In this document: positions 1 through 7,703 of the stretch, one piece after another
Numbering within the stretch: the stretch's first letter is position 1
How the letters are laid out: each line of letters opens with the position of its first letter
Assembly: GCF_018398335.1 (NCBI RefSeq)
Contig: NZ_JAHBRX010000001.1
Span: 1,860,001-1,924,000 of the forward strand
DNA from: Chelatococcus sp. HY11
GTDB taxonomy: Bacteria; Pseudomonadota; Alphaproteobacteria; Rhizobiales; Beijerinckiaceae
Direction: 5' to 3'
DNA length: 64,000 bases
The notes under the pieces: generated by a model
What the model was told of the DNA's origin: nothing
The model's input: the letters and a program-made list of their open reading frames with translations, nothing else
Database searches by the model: none
Made by a program: the position numbers and the translations under genes

Positions 1-1094
1 ACCGTCGCGCAGGCTGTCGCGAGGAAAAGGTTGTTGAGGACGAGGGCCCCCTCGCGCGACACCGGCGCGAAAATCCCCCCTTGCCGCAGCAACGGGGCAC
101 GCCACGCAAACAACGCGAAGGCGCCGCCAATGAAAAAGATGAGGATGCCGAGGATGAAGGCGCCGCGCGCGGGATCGGTCGCGAAGGTGTGCACGGAGGT
201 CAGCACGCCTGAACGGACGAGAAAAGTACCGAGCAACGAGAGCGAAAAGCTGACAATCGCGAGCAGGATCGTCCAGACTTTCAACGCATCCCGCTTCTCC
301 ATGACGACCGTGGAGTGAAGCAGCGCCGTCGCGGCCAGCCAGGGCATGAAAGACGCGTTCTCGACCGGATCCCAGAACCACCAGCCTCCCCAGCCGAGCT
401 CGTAATAGGCCCAGTAGGAGCCCATCGCGATGCCGAGCGTGAGAAAGACCCACGCCGTCAGGGTCCAGGGCCGCACGGCCCTCGCCCACAGCGCATCGAT
501 ACGCCCTTCCACGAGGGCGGCGGCGGCGAAGGAGAACGTTATCGAGATGCCGACATAGCCGATGTAGAGGAGCGGCGGATGAATGGCGAGACCGATATCC
601 TGAAGGATCGGGTTGAGATCCTGCCCCTCGAAAGGCGCCGGGCTGATCCGAGCGAAGGGATTGGAGGAGGCCAGAAGGAAAAGCAAGAACGCACTGGCGA
701 TCAAGGCCTGGAAACTCAGCGTCAAAGCCTTGAGGCGCAAGGGCAGCGAGTGACGGGCCATGGCGACGAGCGCCGCGAAGAGCACGAGGATGAAGATCCA
801 CAGCAGCATGGAGCCTTCATGGTTTCCCCACACACCGGTGATCTTGTAGAGCATCGGCTTCAACGTGTGCGAATTCTCGACCACGTTGAGAACGGAGAAA
901 TCCGACGTGACGTAGGCATATGTGAGCGCAAGGAAAGCGAAACCGACCGCGACGAAAGTGCCGAGGGCCGCTGGAGCGGCGACGTTCATCAGGGGCTCGT
1001 CGTTAGCAAGAGCCCCCCAGAGCGGCAGGACGAATTGCACCAGCGACAACGCGAAAGCGAGCGTGAGCGCGAAATGGCCGAGTTCGACTATCAT
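1..1094 (-). CDS. ccmF: CcmF, cytochrome c heme lyase subunit (N-terminal part, runs off window)
   Basis: CcmF is the large inner-membrane subunit of the System I haem lyase, which joins haem from holo-CcmE to apocytochrome c on the periplasmic side. The reading frame opens at ATG 1094 ([18 protein letters not shown]) and stays open to the window edge, giving about 364 residues of a protein that is usually near 650. It is very hydrophobic, with several membrane spans. The tryptophan-rich WWD haem-handling motif is visible near residue 230 ([15 protein letters not shown]). Its start overlaps the ccmE stop in an ATGA, so the two are translationally coupled. The family call is certain; the C-terminus is outside the window. 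Confidence 0.95.
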   Translation of the reverse strand, partial: MIVELGHFALTLAFALSLVQFVLPLWGALANDEPLMNVAAPAALGTFVAVGFAFLALTYAYVTSDFSVLNVVENSHTLKPMLYKITGVWGNHEGSMLLWIFILVLFAALVAMARHSLPLRLKALTLSFQALIASAFLLFLLASSNPFARISPAPFEGQDLNPILQDIGLAIHPPLLYIGYVGISITFSFAAAALVEGRIDALWARAVRPWTLTAWVFLTLGIAMGSYWAYYELGWGGWWFWDPVENASFMPWLAATALLHSTVVMEKRDALKVWTILLAIVSFSLSLLGTFLVRSGVLTSVHTFATDPARGAFILGILIFFIGGAFALFAWRAPLLRQGGIFAPVSREGALVLNNLFLATACAT

Positions 1095-1561
1095 TGCGTC
1101 GCCCCGGCCTGACCTGCCTCACCCGTATGTTGCCAAAGCCCCTGCTGCTTCAGGGCGTCGGCGACCTCGCGGGGCATATAGCGTTCATCATGCTTGGCAA
1201 GGACGCTGTCTGCCGTGAAGCGCCGGTCCGCGCCGAGCACGCCCTCCGCCACCACGCCCTGCCCCTCACGGAAGAGATCAGGGAGCAAACCCGTGTAGTT
1301 GACGGTGATGGCGTGGTTGGCGTCCTTCACAACAAAAACGACCCGCTGCCCGGGCTCACGCATAATGGAGCCCTCCGCTACCAGCCCCCCAAGGCGCAGG
1401 CGCGTACCGGGCTTGATATCCATGCTCACGATGTCGCTCGGCGCACGGAAGAATACGATCGTATCCCGCATCGCGACCAGGACGAGCGCCAGCGCCATGG
1501 CGATGACCGCACCGCCGGCAACGATCAGGGAAAGGCGGCGTTGCTTACGGGTCATTGGCAC
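1091..1561 (-). CDS. ccmE: CcmE, periplasmic haem chaperone
   Basis: CcmE binds haem covalently in the periplasm and hands it to the CcmF/H lyase. The 156-residue protein has an N-terminal basic stretch and one membrane anchor (about residues 11-30), then the OB-fold domain. The haem-attachment histidine is H124 in the family motif [10 protein letters not shown], with the conserved tyrosine Y128 following. Length and motif match the family. It sits between ccmI (upstream, 150 bp away) and ccmF (downstream, 4-nt overlap), the usual alphaproteobacterial order. Confidence 0.97.
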   Translation of the reverse strand: MPMTRKQRRLSLIVAGGAVIAMALALVLVAMRDTIVFFRAPSDIVSMDIKPGTRLRLGGLVAEGSIMREPGQRVVFVVKDANHAITVNYTGLLPDLFREGQGVVAEGVLGADRRFTADSVLAKHDERYMPREVADALKQQGLWQHTGEAGQAGATQ

Positions 1562-1651
1562 TCACGAGGATCGCGGCTCTAATTTTTAGACTCGCGGAGA
1601 GGCTATGCAACCTCCACCGCATACACACTTCCGGCATCCCCCCCTCGGGGA

Positions 1652-1696
1652 GCCAACGCCAGGAGAGCCAACGTCTGGAGATCCAACGCCCGGGGA
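1652..1696. repeat. Three imperfect 15-bp tandem repeats between ccmI and ccmE
   Basis: Three consecutive 15-bp units (1652-1666 GCCAACGCCAGGAGA, 1667-1681 GCCAACGTCTGGAGA, 1682-1696 TCCAACGCCCGGGGA) lie in the 150-bp gap after the ccmI stop. They are outside both coding sequences. No function is evident. Confidence 0.6.
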
Positions 1697-1711
1697 CTCG
1701 TCTCTTGGGCA

Positions 1712-2815
1712 TCATGGCGACTTATCCGATGACGACTGAAGCGCGTCCGCAAGAGGAGCGAGCCGCGCCAGCGCGGCCTCGTCGTCCTTGAAGCGCTCCC
1801 GGGCCTTGGTGAGCGCGGCCAGAGCCTCTGCCCTCGCGCCAAGCACGATCTGTGACCGGACAAGCCTGACCCAATCCTCGATGCTGCCGCCGTCAGCCTC
1901 CAGACGTGCCGCAAGGCCGGCGACCATGCCCCGGATGGCCTCGTCACGTTCGGCATCTGGCAAGCGAGCGATAGCCTCGGCGGGCGCATTGCGCTGCAGT
2001 TTGGCGATATGCGTATCGACGATGGGTGCCCAGGGGTCATCCTGACCAGCATCGCCCCGCAGCTCCCTGAAAAGGCTGAGGGCCTCAGCGACGCGACCAT
2101 CCTGCTCAGCCGCCAGCGCGACGTAGTAGCGTGCTTTCGGGAGCTTGGGCTCCAGCTTCAGCGCGGCTTTGAAATTTTCAAGGGCATCCGCGGTGACGAG
2201 CCCACCGCTGCTCATCACCTGCGCCTCGGCCAGACCAGCTCGGCGTGCGGCGTTGTCACCTTCCAGACGAATAGAGGCCGTATAGGCACGCACTGCGTCG
2301 TCCGAACGGCCCATCCGCATGTAGATCGGCGCGAGGATAGTCCAGCCGCGTCCATCCTCCGGCGCGTTGGCAAGATGCGCCTCAACCCGTCCAACGGCCT
2401 GCTGGAGGTCCATCTGCGCAGTATCCGCGATCCGGTCGGAAAACGGCGCGGCGGGCAAATGCGGAGATCCACGCAAGCTGTAGAAAGCAAGCGAGACAAG
2501 CGGAATCATGGACAGGGCTACAGCCGATGCGGCGCGCCGACGGCGAAGGGCCAATTCGCCTTGAGCCGGCGATTTGGATGGCTCGTTCGCCACGGCTTTC
2601 AGGAAGCGACGCCCGACTTCGGCGATCGCCACGTCCTTCTCCGCCGGGGACAGAAAACCCCGCGCCACATCCCGTTCAATTTCGCGGATCTGATCTTTGA
2701 CGAACGACTTTTCTCCCGTCGATGGACCACCGACGGAAAGCGGCCGCGAGAGCGGCCAGAGCACGGCGAGAATAGCCGCGCCCATCATCAAGGCGAAGAC
2801 AAGCCAAAGCACCAT
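1712..2815 (-). CDS. ccmI: CcmI (CycH-like), apocytochrome c chaperone
   Basis: CcmI presents apocytochrome c to the haem lyase. The 367-residue protein starts with a membrane segment (MVLWLVFALMMGAAILAVLW) and has a second at about residues 97-115 (AASAVALSMIPLVSLAFYSL), with a cytoplasmic linker between them. A periplasmic TPR-type region follows from about residue 130 (WTILAPIYMRMGRSDDAVRAY and later helical pairs). This is the standard two-helix plus TPR layout. It heads the ccmI-ccmE-ccmF series on the minus strand. Start at ATG 2815 fits the first hydrophobic helix. Confidence 0.93.
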   Translation of the reverse strand: MVLWLVFALMMGAAILAVLWPLSRPLSVGGPSTGEKSFVKDQIREIERDVARGFLSPAEKDVAIAEVGRRFLKAVANEPSKSPAQGELALRRRRAASAVALSMIPLVSLAFYSLRGSPHLPAAPFSDRIADTAQMDLQQAVGRVEAHLANAPEDGRGWTILAPIYMRMGRSDDAVRAYTASIRLEGDNAARRAGLAEAQVMSSGGLVTADALENFKAALKLEPKLPKARYYVALAAEQDGRVAEALSLFRELRGDAGQDDPWAPIVDTHIAKLQRNAPAEAIARLPDAERDEAIRGMVAGLAARLEADGGSIEDWVRLVRSQIVLGARAEALAALTKARERFKDDEAALARLAPLADALQSSSDKSP

Positions 2816-2954
2816 GCCCTCTTCTGTACAGCAGGATGCCGGCCGACTTCAGGGCATGATCAGGCGACATTCTGTCGCGGGATTTTTCATCAGCAATATC
2901 AGCCTGTTAATGGGCAGCAGAAACGCCCGCGCCACAGGCGCCCCTCGCCCTGCA

Positions 2955-3737
2955 TCAGCCGATGCGGAAGGTGTGCTCGCTAAAGAAACTGGTATAGATC
3001 GTCCGCGAAATCATCTTATATTCGACCGATTTCATAAATGCAAAAATCGGTGACATCTCCGGATTGCAAAAATCGAAGTCAAAATCTTCGACCGCAACGA
3101 TCGTTGGCCGGAATTTTTCCCAATCATTGGATTGAATGACTTCCAGATCAAGGCTTTCGACGTCGACATTCATGAAATCAGGCGCGCTTTGCGCGAAGTA
3201 TTCCTCCATCACATCGGCAAGCGTGACAACCTTTGTAGGGATGCGACGTTGCACCTGGATCTTCTGGCTTTCGGCGATCTTGTCAGAGAAATCCGGAGAA
3301 AGCGTATTGCTCGACCCCCATTCGTGGAACACGAAAAAGTCAAGACAGCCGCGCTCCCGCGCAACAGCCATGTTCAAGTTTATGTCGTCTGGGCGGCGTT
3401 CACGGAACTGCTCGATCATGAAGGGATTGGGATCGATATTCACGCCGCTCCATCCCTTCGCATGGAGAAGCCGGGTATTCGAGTACAAATCGGGGTGGAA
3501 GCAGCCAATATCGAGATAACGCCCTGACGGTCGATCTCGGAACAGATAATCGATGACGGCATCTTCGCCCCAGTGGGCGAATGCCACTTTTCCGCAATCG
3601 GGTATGATCCGCGCTTGTCGCGCCTCAATCTCCGCCAGGCGCACCATTGCCTCGTCGCGCTGCTGGAAAAGCCTCCGGAGAGGTGGAACCTGCACGGCAA
3701 TCGCTTTTATGTGCTTTTTCAGTGCCAATTTATTCAT
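2955..3737 (-). CDS. FkbM-family SAM-dependent methyltransferase
   Basis: This 260-residue protein has the FkbM fold. It carries a SAM-binding glycine motif (YLDIGCFHPDLYSNT, about residues 93-107), an acidic post-motif (GVNIDPNPFMIEQF) and a C-terminal block typical of the family (DFMNVDVESLDLEVIQS). An N-terminal helical region of about 50 residues precedes the fold. FkbM enzymes usually O-methylate sugars or polyketides, and the substrate cannot be told here. It stands alone between ccmI and the two-component genes, with 139-bp and 86-bp gaps and no sign of coupling. A second FkbM gene lies at 58257. Confidence 0.85.
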   Translation of the reverse strand: MNKLALKKHIKAIAVQVPPLRRLFQQRDEAMVRLAEIEARQARIIPDCGKVAFAHWGEDAVIDYLFRDRPSGRYLDIGCFHPDLYSNTRLLHAKGWSGVNIDPNPFMIEQFRERRPDDINLNMAVARERGCLDFFVFHEWGSSNTLSPDFSDKIAESQKIQVQRRIPTKVVTLADVMEEYFAQSAPDFMNVDVESLDLEVIQSNDWEKFRPTIVAVEDFDFDFCNPEMSPIFAFMKSVEYKMISRTIYTSFFSEHTFRIG

Positions 3738-3823
3738 GAAACGCCCCTATTTTGCGAAGATTACGGGGGTGCCATGGATGCAGCATCGCAAATTGCACGA
3801 TTGCTATCGCGTTTCGCGCGCGG

Positions 3824-5206
3824 TCAGGTGGCCGGAAGGGTCAGCACCGCGCGTAATCCACCAAGGGGGGCATCCTCAAGCTTGAGGGAGCCATCATAAA
3901 GACCGGCGAGTTCCACCACGATCGCAAGGCCTAGGCCCGAGCCCGGCTTCGACTCGTCCAGCCGACGTCCACGTCGCAGAACCTCGGAGCGCGCCTCGGT
4001 GACAAGTCCAGGGCCATCGTCGTCGATCGTCACGACGAGAAGTGAACGCTCGCCGCTGACCTCCAGCTCGGCCCGGAGCTCGACTCGCGATTCCGCCCAT
4101 TTGCAGGCGTTGTCCATCAGATTTCCGACCATCGCCTCGAAGTCCTGCCTCTCGCCACGAAAGCGAATACCGGCCGGGACGGTGGTGGTAATGGCGATAT
4201 CGCGCTGCCGATAGATCCGCTCCAGCGCGCGTTGCAGTCCCTCGATCACCGGCACGACCTCGGTGATCGATCCAAGGGCGCCAGCAAGGGCCGCGGCGCG
4301 AGCACGATCGAGATAGTAATTCACCTGATCGCGCATGATGGCCGCCTGCACGCGTACCGTATCCGCCAGTGGGCCCCCGTTGGCGGCGGCCTCGTTGAGG
4401 ATGACGCTGAGCGGCGTTTTCAACGCATGCGCCAGATTGCCCACATGCGTGCGAGCCCGCTCCAATATCTCTCGGTTGGCTTCGATCAACACATTCAGTT
4501 CGTCGGCAAGCGGAGCGATGTCTTTTGGAAAGCTTCCCTCGATGCGAGCAGCGTCGCCACGCCATACATCCCCGACCGCTCCCCGCAAACGCACGAGCGG
4601 ACGCAGGCCAAACCGGACCTGGAGCAGTGTGATGATGGCAAGCGCAAGGCCGAGGGACACGAAGGTGACCGCCAGGGTAATCCCGAACCGTCGTGTCTCC
4701 GCGTCGATCTCATCAGCGGGCGCGGCGACCGTCACGCGGTAGCTGCCTTCCTCCGCGAGATCAATGACCCGCTCGATGGTACGCAGCTGGCGTTCGTCCG
4801 GGCCGGCGATATAGGCCTTGCGGATAGCGCCCGGCGAATCGCCAGGCACTGTGGGCAGTTCTGCGAGTTGCCCGCCGAACAGCGAACGGGATGTGCGGAT
4901 CTCCGCGTCGCCCGCCGTGCGGGCGACCTGCCAGTACCAGCCCGACAAGGGGAGATCAAATCGCGGCTCGGCCGTGACGGCAATCTCTTTGCGATCAAAC
5001 GGCCCGGGAACCGCGAGATCCGAGACGAGATCGGTCAGATAAACATTCAGGCGTTCGTCGAAACCACCTTCCGTCGTCTGGCGATAGAGTGTCGACAGCA
5101 CGGATCCCGCGATTGCCAGAATGATAATGCTCAACAATCCTCCGGACCACAGCAAGCGCGTGGCGATGGAACGTGGAGGAAGCGTCGAGAAGAGTTTGCG
5201 TCGCAT
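3824..5206 (-). CDS. Membrane sensor histidine kinase (OmpR-system partner)
   Basis: A 460-residue sensor kinase. It has a first membrane helix near the N-terminus (WSGGLLSIIILAIAGSVL), a periplasmic domain of about 130 residues, a second helix (LAVTFVSLGLALAIITLL), a HAMP-like linker, then the dimerisation box with the phospho-accepting histidine at about residue 260 (VGNLAHALKTPLSVI). The ATPase domain has an N box (GNLMDNACKWAES), a G1 box (DDDGPG) and a G2 box (GSGLGLAIV). The upstream gene (5325-5993) is its likely response regulator. I chose ATG 5206; a TTG at 5254 would add 16 residues. PepSY, regulator and kinase run in the same direction, as in PhoP/PhoQ-like alphaproteobacterial sets. 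The signal is unknown. Confidence 0.88.
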   Translation of the reverse strand: MRRKLFSTLPPRSIATRLLWSGGLLSIIILAIAGSVLSTLYRQTTEGGFDERLNVYLTDLVSDLAVPGPFDRKEIAVTAEPRFDLPLSGWYWQVARTAGDAEIRTSRSLFGGQLAELPTVPGDSPGAIRKAYIAGPDERQLRTIERVIDLAEEGSYRVTVAAPADEIDAETRRFGITLAVTFVSLGLALAIITLLQVRFGLRPLVRLRGAVGDVWRGDAARIEGSFPKDIAPLADELNVLIEANREILERARTHVGNLAHALKTPLSVILNEAAANGGPLADTVRVQAAIMRDQVNYYLDRARAAALAGALGSITEVVPVIEGLQRALERIYRQRDIAITTTVPAGIRFRGERQDFEAMVGNLMDNACKWAESRVELRAELEVSGERSLLVVTIDDDGPGLVTEARSEVLRRGRRLDESKPGSGLGLAIVVELAGLYDGSLKLEDAPLGGLRAVLTLPAT

Positions 5207-5324
5207 CAGAAGATTGGGTCGGACAAGGGCTGGGGACGCTCGGAATGAAGGCAACCAGGGACGATTTCGAAGGCGCGCTCAGTCGCCCCCCTGAGCGTTC
5301 CACGCCCCGGAGAGATCCGCCAGG

Positions 5325-5993
5325 TCATGCGGTATCCGGGGGCTGCAGCAGATAACCAAGCCCACGGACCGTCTGGATGACGTCCACGCCGAGCTTGCGC
5401 CTGAGACGTCCCACGAAGACCTCAATGGTGTTGGAATCACGATCGAAATCCTGGTCGTAGAGATGCTCGACGAGTTCGCTGCGGGAGATGACGCGCCCGG
5501 TATGATGCATGAGATAGGCGAGCAACCGGTACTCGTGGGAGGTGAGCTTGATCGCCGTCCCATCAACCACGACCCGCCCGGAGCGCGTGTCGAGGCGCAC
5601 CGGTCCGCAGGCGAGTTCGCTGGTAGCGTGCCCCGCCGCCCGCCGCAGCAGGGCTCTCACACGCGCCAGCACCTCCTCCATGTGAAACGGCTTGGCGACA
5701 TAGTCATCAGCGCCGGCATCGAAGCCCTGGACCTTGTCGCTCCAGCGATCGCGGGCCGTGAGAATGAGAACGGGCATCGTGCGACCCGCCGCCCGCCAGG
5801 CCTGCAGCACGGCAATGCCGTCAACGGTGGGCAAGCCCATGTCGAGGACGATCGCGTCGTAGGGCTCGGTCTCTCCAAGGAACTGGCCCTCGGCGCCGTC
5901 GAAGGCCTTGTCGACGACATATCCCGCCTGCGTCAGCGCGTCCGACAGCTGACGGTTGATGTCCCTGTCATCCTCAACGATCAGAATACGCAC
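5325..5993 (-). CDS. OmpR/PhoB-family response regulator
   Basis: A 222-residue two-domain regulator. The receiver domain (residues 1-118) has the acidic pair E8/D9, the phospho-acceptor D51 (IVLDMGLPTVDG) and the switch lysine K101 (DDYVAKPF). The C-terminal winged-helix domain (about 125-222) has the typical ending (NTIEVFVGRLRRKLG, then TVRGLGYLL). Its partner kinase is immediately downstream and a PepSY protein immediately upstream, 52 bp away. Targets cannot be deduced, but co-transcription with the PepSY gene suggests envelope sensing with feedback. Confidence 0.95.
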   Translation of the reverse strand: MRILIVEDDRDINRQLSDALTQAGYVVDKAFDGAEGQFLGETEPYDAIVLDMGLPTVDGIAVLQAWRAAGRTMPVLILTARDRWSDKVQGFDAGADDYVAKPFHMEEVLARVRALLRRAAGHATSELACGPVRLDTRSGRVVVDGTAIKLTSHEYRLLAYLMHHTGRVISRSELVEHLYDQDFDRDSNTIEVFVGRLRRKLGVDVIQTVRGLGYLLQPPDTA

Positions 5994-6045
5994 GGCTCTG
6001 TCCTATAAGCTCTACGTACGGGACGCCATCCGCAACTTGACGGTG

Positions 6046-6531
6046 TCACAGGCCCGACTTTCCGGGCGCAGGCGCGGCGGGTGTTGTCGAATCAGGAGGC
6101 TGCTCGTTCACCGGTTTAGCGTTCTTTCTCTGTCCCACATGTTCCCGGCGCCGCATCACCTTGCCGCTCACCGCGTCCAATGTCAGACGCACCACCTTCC
6201 CATCAGCTCGCAATATGGCAAATTGATAGATCAAGGCATTGCTGTCATTTCGGCACAGACGCGCCTGCACCGCCTGCCCTCCGCCCGTCGATGCCCGCGC
6301 GGCGCGCAGGGCGACCGCTGGGGACACCACAAGCTTCTGCGCCACGGCGTCCCGCGTTTCCTTGGCCGACAGGCACTGGACCGCCGCCTGGGAAGAGCTG
6401 GGAACACCAACGGCGGCGACGGACAGCAGACCCAGGCTACCGACCATGGCGCGCACCAGGAAAAGCCCACCCCGGGGCAAAGAGCTGTCGCGCACGAGAG
6501 GCGATTTGGCCGCGGATGACAACTTGGCCAT
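6046..6531 (-). CDS. Secreted PepSY-like protein
   Basis: A 161-residue protein with a long basic N-terminus and a hydrophobic export segment (about residues 27-49, ending PSSSQAAVQ), followed by a PepSY-like domain (residues 52-130). The diagnostic strand pair is LIYQFAILRADGKVVRLTLD followed by AVSGKVMRRRE. The C-terminal tail is rich in proline and alanine. It starts at ATG 6531, with a GGAG Shine-Dalgarno 5 nt upstream. PepSY domains are usually periplasmic modulators of peptidases or sensor kinases. Gene order (PepSY, regulator, kinase, one strand) suggests it acts on or reports to the kinase at 3824; this is inference. Confidence 0.75.
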   Translation of the reverse strand: MAKLSSAAKSPLVRDSSLPRGGLFLVRAMVGSLGLLSVAAVGVPSSSQAAVQCLSAKETRDAVAQKLVVSPAVALRAARASTGGGQAVQARLCRNDSNALIYQFAILRADGKVVRLTLDAVSGKVMRRREHVGQRKNAKPVNEQPPDSTTPAAPAPGKSGL

Positions 6532-6616
6532 GGAACTCCAACATCAGCAGCGGATCATAGGACCGATCGGTCCCCTATACATCTCATGCCTCGGCCCTTG
6601 GGTGCAATTGCATCAA

Positions 6617-6817
6617 TCACGTGTTGCGTCTGCGCAACTGGAGCACACTGGACGCGATGAAGCTGCCGCCAGCGATCACCTGCAGAAGCGCATCGGAAAA
6701 GCCCGCGGTGTCGAGGCCTGTCGTATCGAGCCCAGCCAAGGACAACATGATCGAAGCCAGGCCCACGAGATTGGCCCAGATCGGCCGGCTGAGCAGGATT
6801 GTACGCAGTTTGCCCAT
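6617..6817 (-). CDS. Possible separately translated holin from an internal in-frame start
   Basis: Within the endolysin frame, an ATG at 6817 is preceded by GAGGAG with 9 nt spacing. This is a better ribosome site than most genes here have. It would give a 66-residue product starting MGKLRTILLSRPIWANLVG, with two membrane segments and the end LQLRRRNT. The size and topology are those of a stand-alone phage holin. The in-frame arrangement would allow both a fused endolysin-holin and a free holin to be made from one gene. The site is seen; its use is inference. Confidence 0.45.
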   Translation of the reverse strand: MGKLRTILLSRPIWANLVGLASIMLSLAGLDTTGLDTAGFSDALLQVIAGGSFIASSVLQLRRRNT

Positions 6818-7378
6818 TTGTCCGTACTCCTCATTTTTTGATGAAAGGGGATCAGGCGCGGCCGAAGATGCCATCGCCAATGCATTGCGCTGCACAGCCG
6901 CGACACGCTTGCGCCAGCCGTTGCCGAACACGGATGCTGTTGGAAGCCTGCCGAGAAACGCGAGCCGGAGCGCGGAGTAGCGTTCGATCAGGGCGGTCGG
7001 CTCGGTGGCGCCGGCCGCGCGCAGTGTGACAGGACCGATCAATCCGTCACGGGACATGCCAAGTGCCTCCTGCAGAATGAGGATGGCCCGCCGTGGCCCG
7101 GAGTTCACCGCGCAGTCGAAAACGACAAAGTCAACGCCGCTCGGCAAGGCGTCGGCCTGAACAGCTCTCCAGTAGTCCTGCCGGTAGATGGCTGTCGCCT
7201 CGGTGAGGCCCAGCGCCCGCACCTCGGCCTTCGAGACCTCCCGGCCACGAAACCGCCCGAGGGTCGCCCGCGTGATCCCGAGATTGGTCGCACCACCGGG
7301 GTCCTGCGGATGGTCGACATAGCCGCCCTCGCTGGCAAGCACATGATCCACCGCTTTTTGGAAGTTGGTTGCCACCAT
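6617..7378 (-). CDS. GH108 endolysin fused to a holin-like membrane domain
   Basis: A 253-residue lysis protein at the distal end of the GTA cluster. Residues 1-90 match glycoside hydrolase family 108 muramidases: the catalytic-glutamate region (ASEGGYVDHPQDPGG) and ATNLGITRATLGRF. Residues 95-175 are the PG_binding_3-type part (VVFDCAVNSGPRRAI, then RDGLIGPVTLRA). The last 66 residues are different, with two hydrophobic segments around an acidic turn (WANLVGLASIMLSLAGLD and LLQVIAGGSFIASSVLQL) and a basic tail, as in small phage holins. I start it at ATG 7378 because GGGGAG lies 7 nt upstream; an upstream ATG at 7417 lies inside a terminator-like hairpin. An internal start for the holin part is listed separately. 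Confidence 0.85.
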   Translation of the reverse strand: MVATNFQKAVDHVLASEGGYVDHPQDPGGATNLGITRATLGRFRGREVSKAEVRALGLTEATAIYRQDYWRAVQADALPSGVDFVVFDCAVNSGPRRAILILQEALGMSRDGLIGPVTLRAAGATEPTALIERYSALRLAFLGRLPTASVFGNGWRKRVAAVQRNALAMASSAAPDPLSSKNEEYGQMGKLRTILLSRPIWANLVGLASIMLSLAGLDTTGLDTAGFSDALLQVIAGGSFIASSVLQLRRRNT

Positions 7379-7392
7379 GATCGGCTCCCCAT

Positions 7393-7416
7393 AAAAATGC
7401 CGCCTTTCGGCGGGCA
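7393..7416 (-). terminator. Intrinsic terminator or attenuator just ahead of the endolysin
   Basis: Read on the minus strand, TGCCCGCC-GAAA-GGCGGCA forms a GAAA-capped hairpin (one bulge), followed at once by TTTTT and then by the endolysin ribosome site. It would stop or limit transcription arriving from the tail-fibre side before the lysis gene. Confidence 0.65.
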
Positions 7417-7477
7417 TGGATCAATCGCGCGGACAGTGGAGACAGGATGCCTCCCCGCCCAACATGAGAGTTTGAGA

Positions 7478-7657
7478 ATGCTGAAGATCGTCGTGGCGCT
7501 CGGCGCCGCTGTGGCTGCCTGGGCCGTTGCCGGCTGCGCGAATGACCCGCAGCGAGAGGCTCTGCGTCGACAGCAGCGCGCCGAAGGCGTTCCAGAATAT
7601 GTGCAGGTGCAGACACGTCAGCGCGCGACCGACTCGTTCAGCGAGCGGCGCTGGTAA
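7478..7657 (+). CDS. Small putative lipoprotein, 59 residues
   Basis: This short plus-strand gene lies between the minus-strand endolysin and tail-fibre genes. The protein begins MLKIVVALGAAVAAWAVAGC, a compact signal peptide ending in a lipobox-type VAGC with Cys20. About 39 charged, Arg/Gln-rich residues follow (NDPQREALRRQQRAEG, ending SERRW). A GAGAG motif lies about 7 nt before the ATG. The frame extends upstream to 7310, but the signal peptide and ribosome site favour ATG 7478. I do not recognise the family. The position next to a lysis gene suggests a spanin-like role, but no coiled coil or partner gene is visible, so it is only a putative lipoprotein. Confidence 0.55.
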   Translation: MLKIVVALGAAVAAWAVAGCANDPQREALRRQQRAEGVPEYVQVQTRQRATDSFSERRW

Positions 7658-7703
7658 CAGGCAGGCGGTGCTTCCGCCTCGCGTCGCCTTGAGGGGGCCG
7701 CTT

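Noticed and set aside
4232-5248. Long plus-strand frame (338 codons) opposite the histidine kinase
   Set aside because: It is an antisense shadow of a clearly coding kinase with all its motifs; composition is typical of a GC-rich mirror frame.
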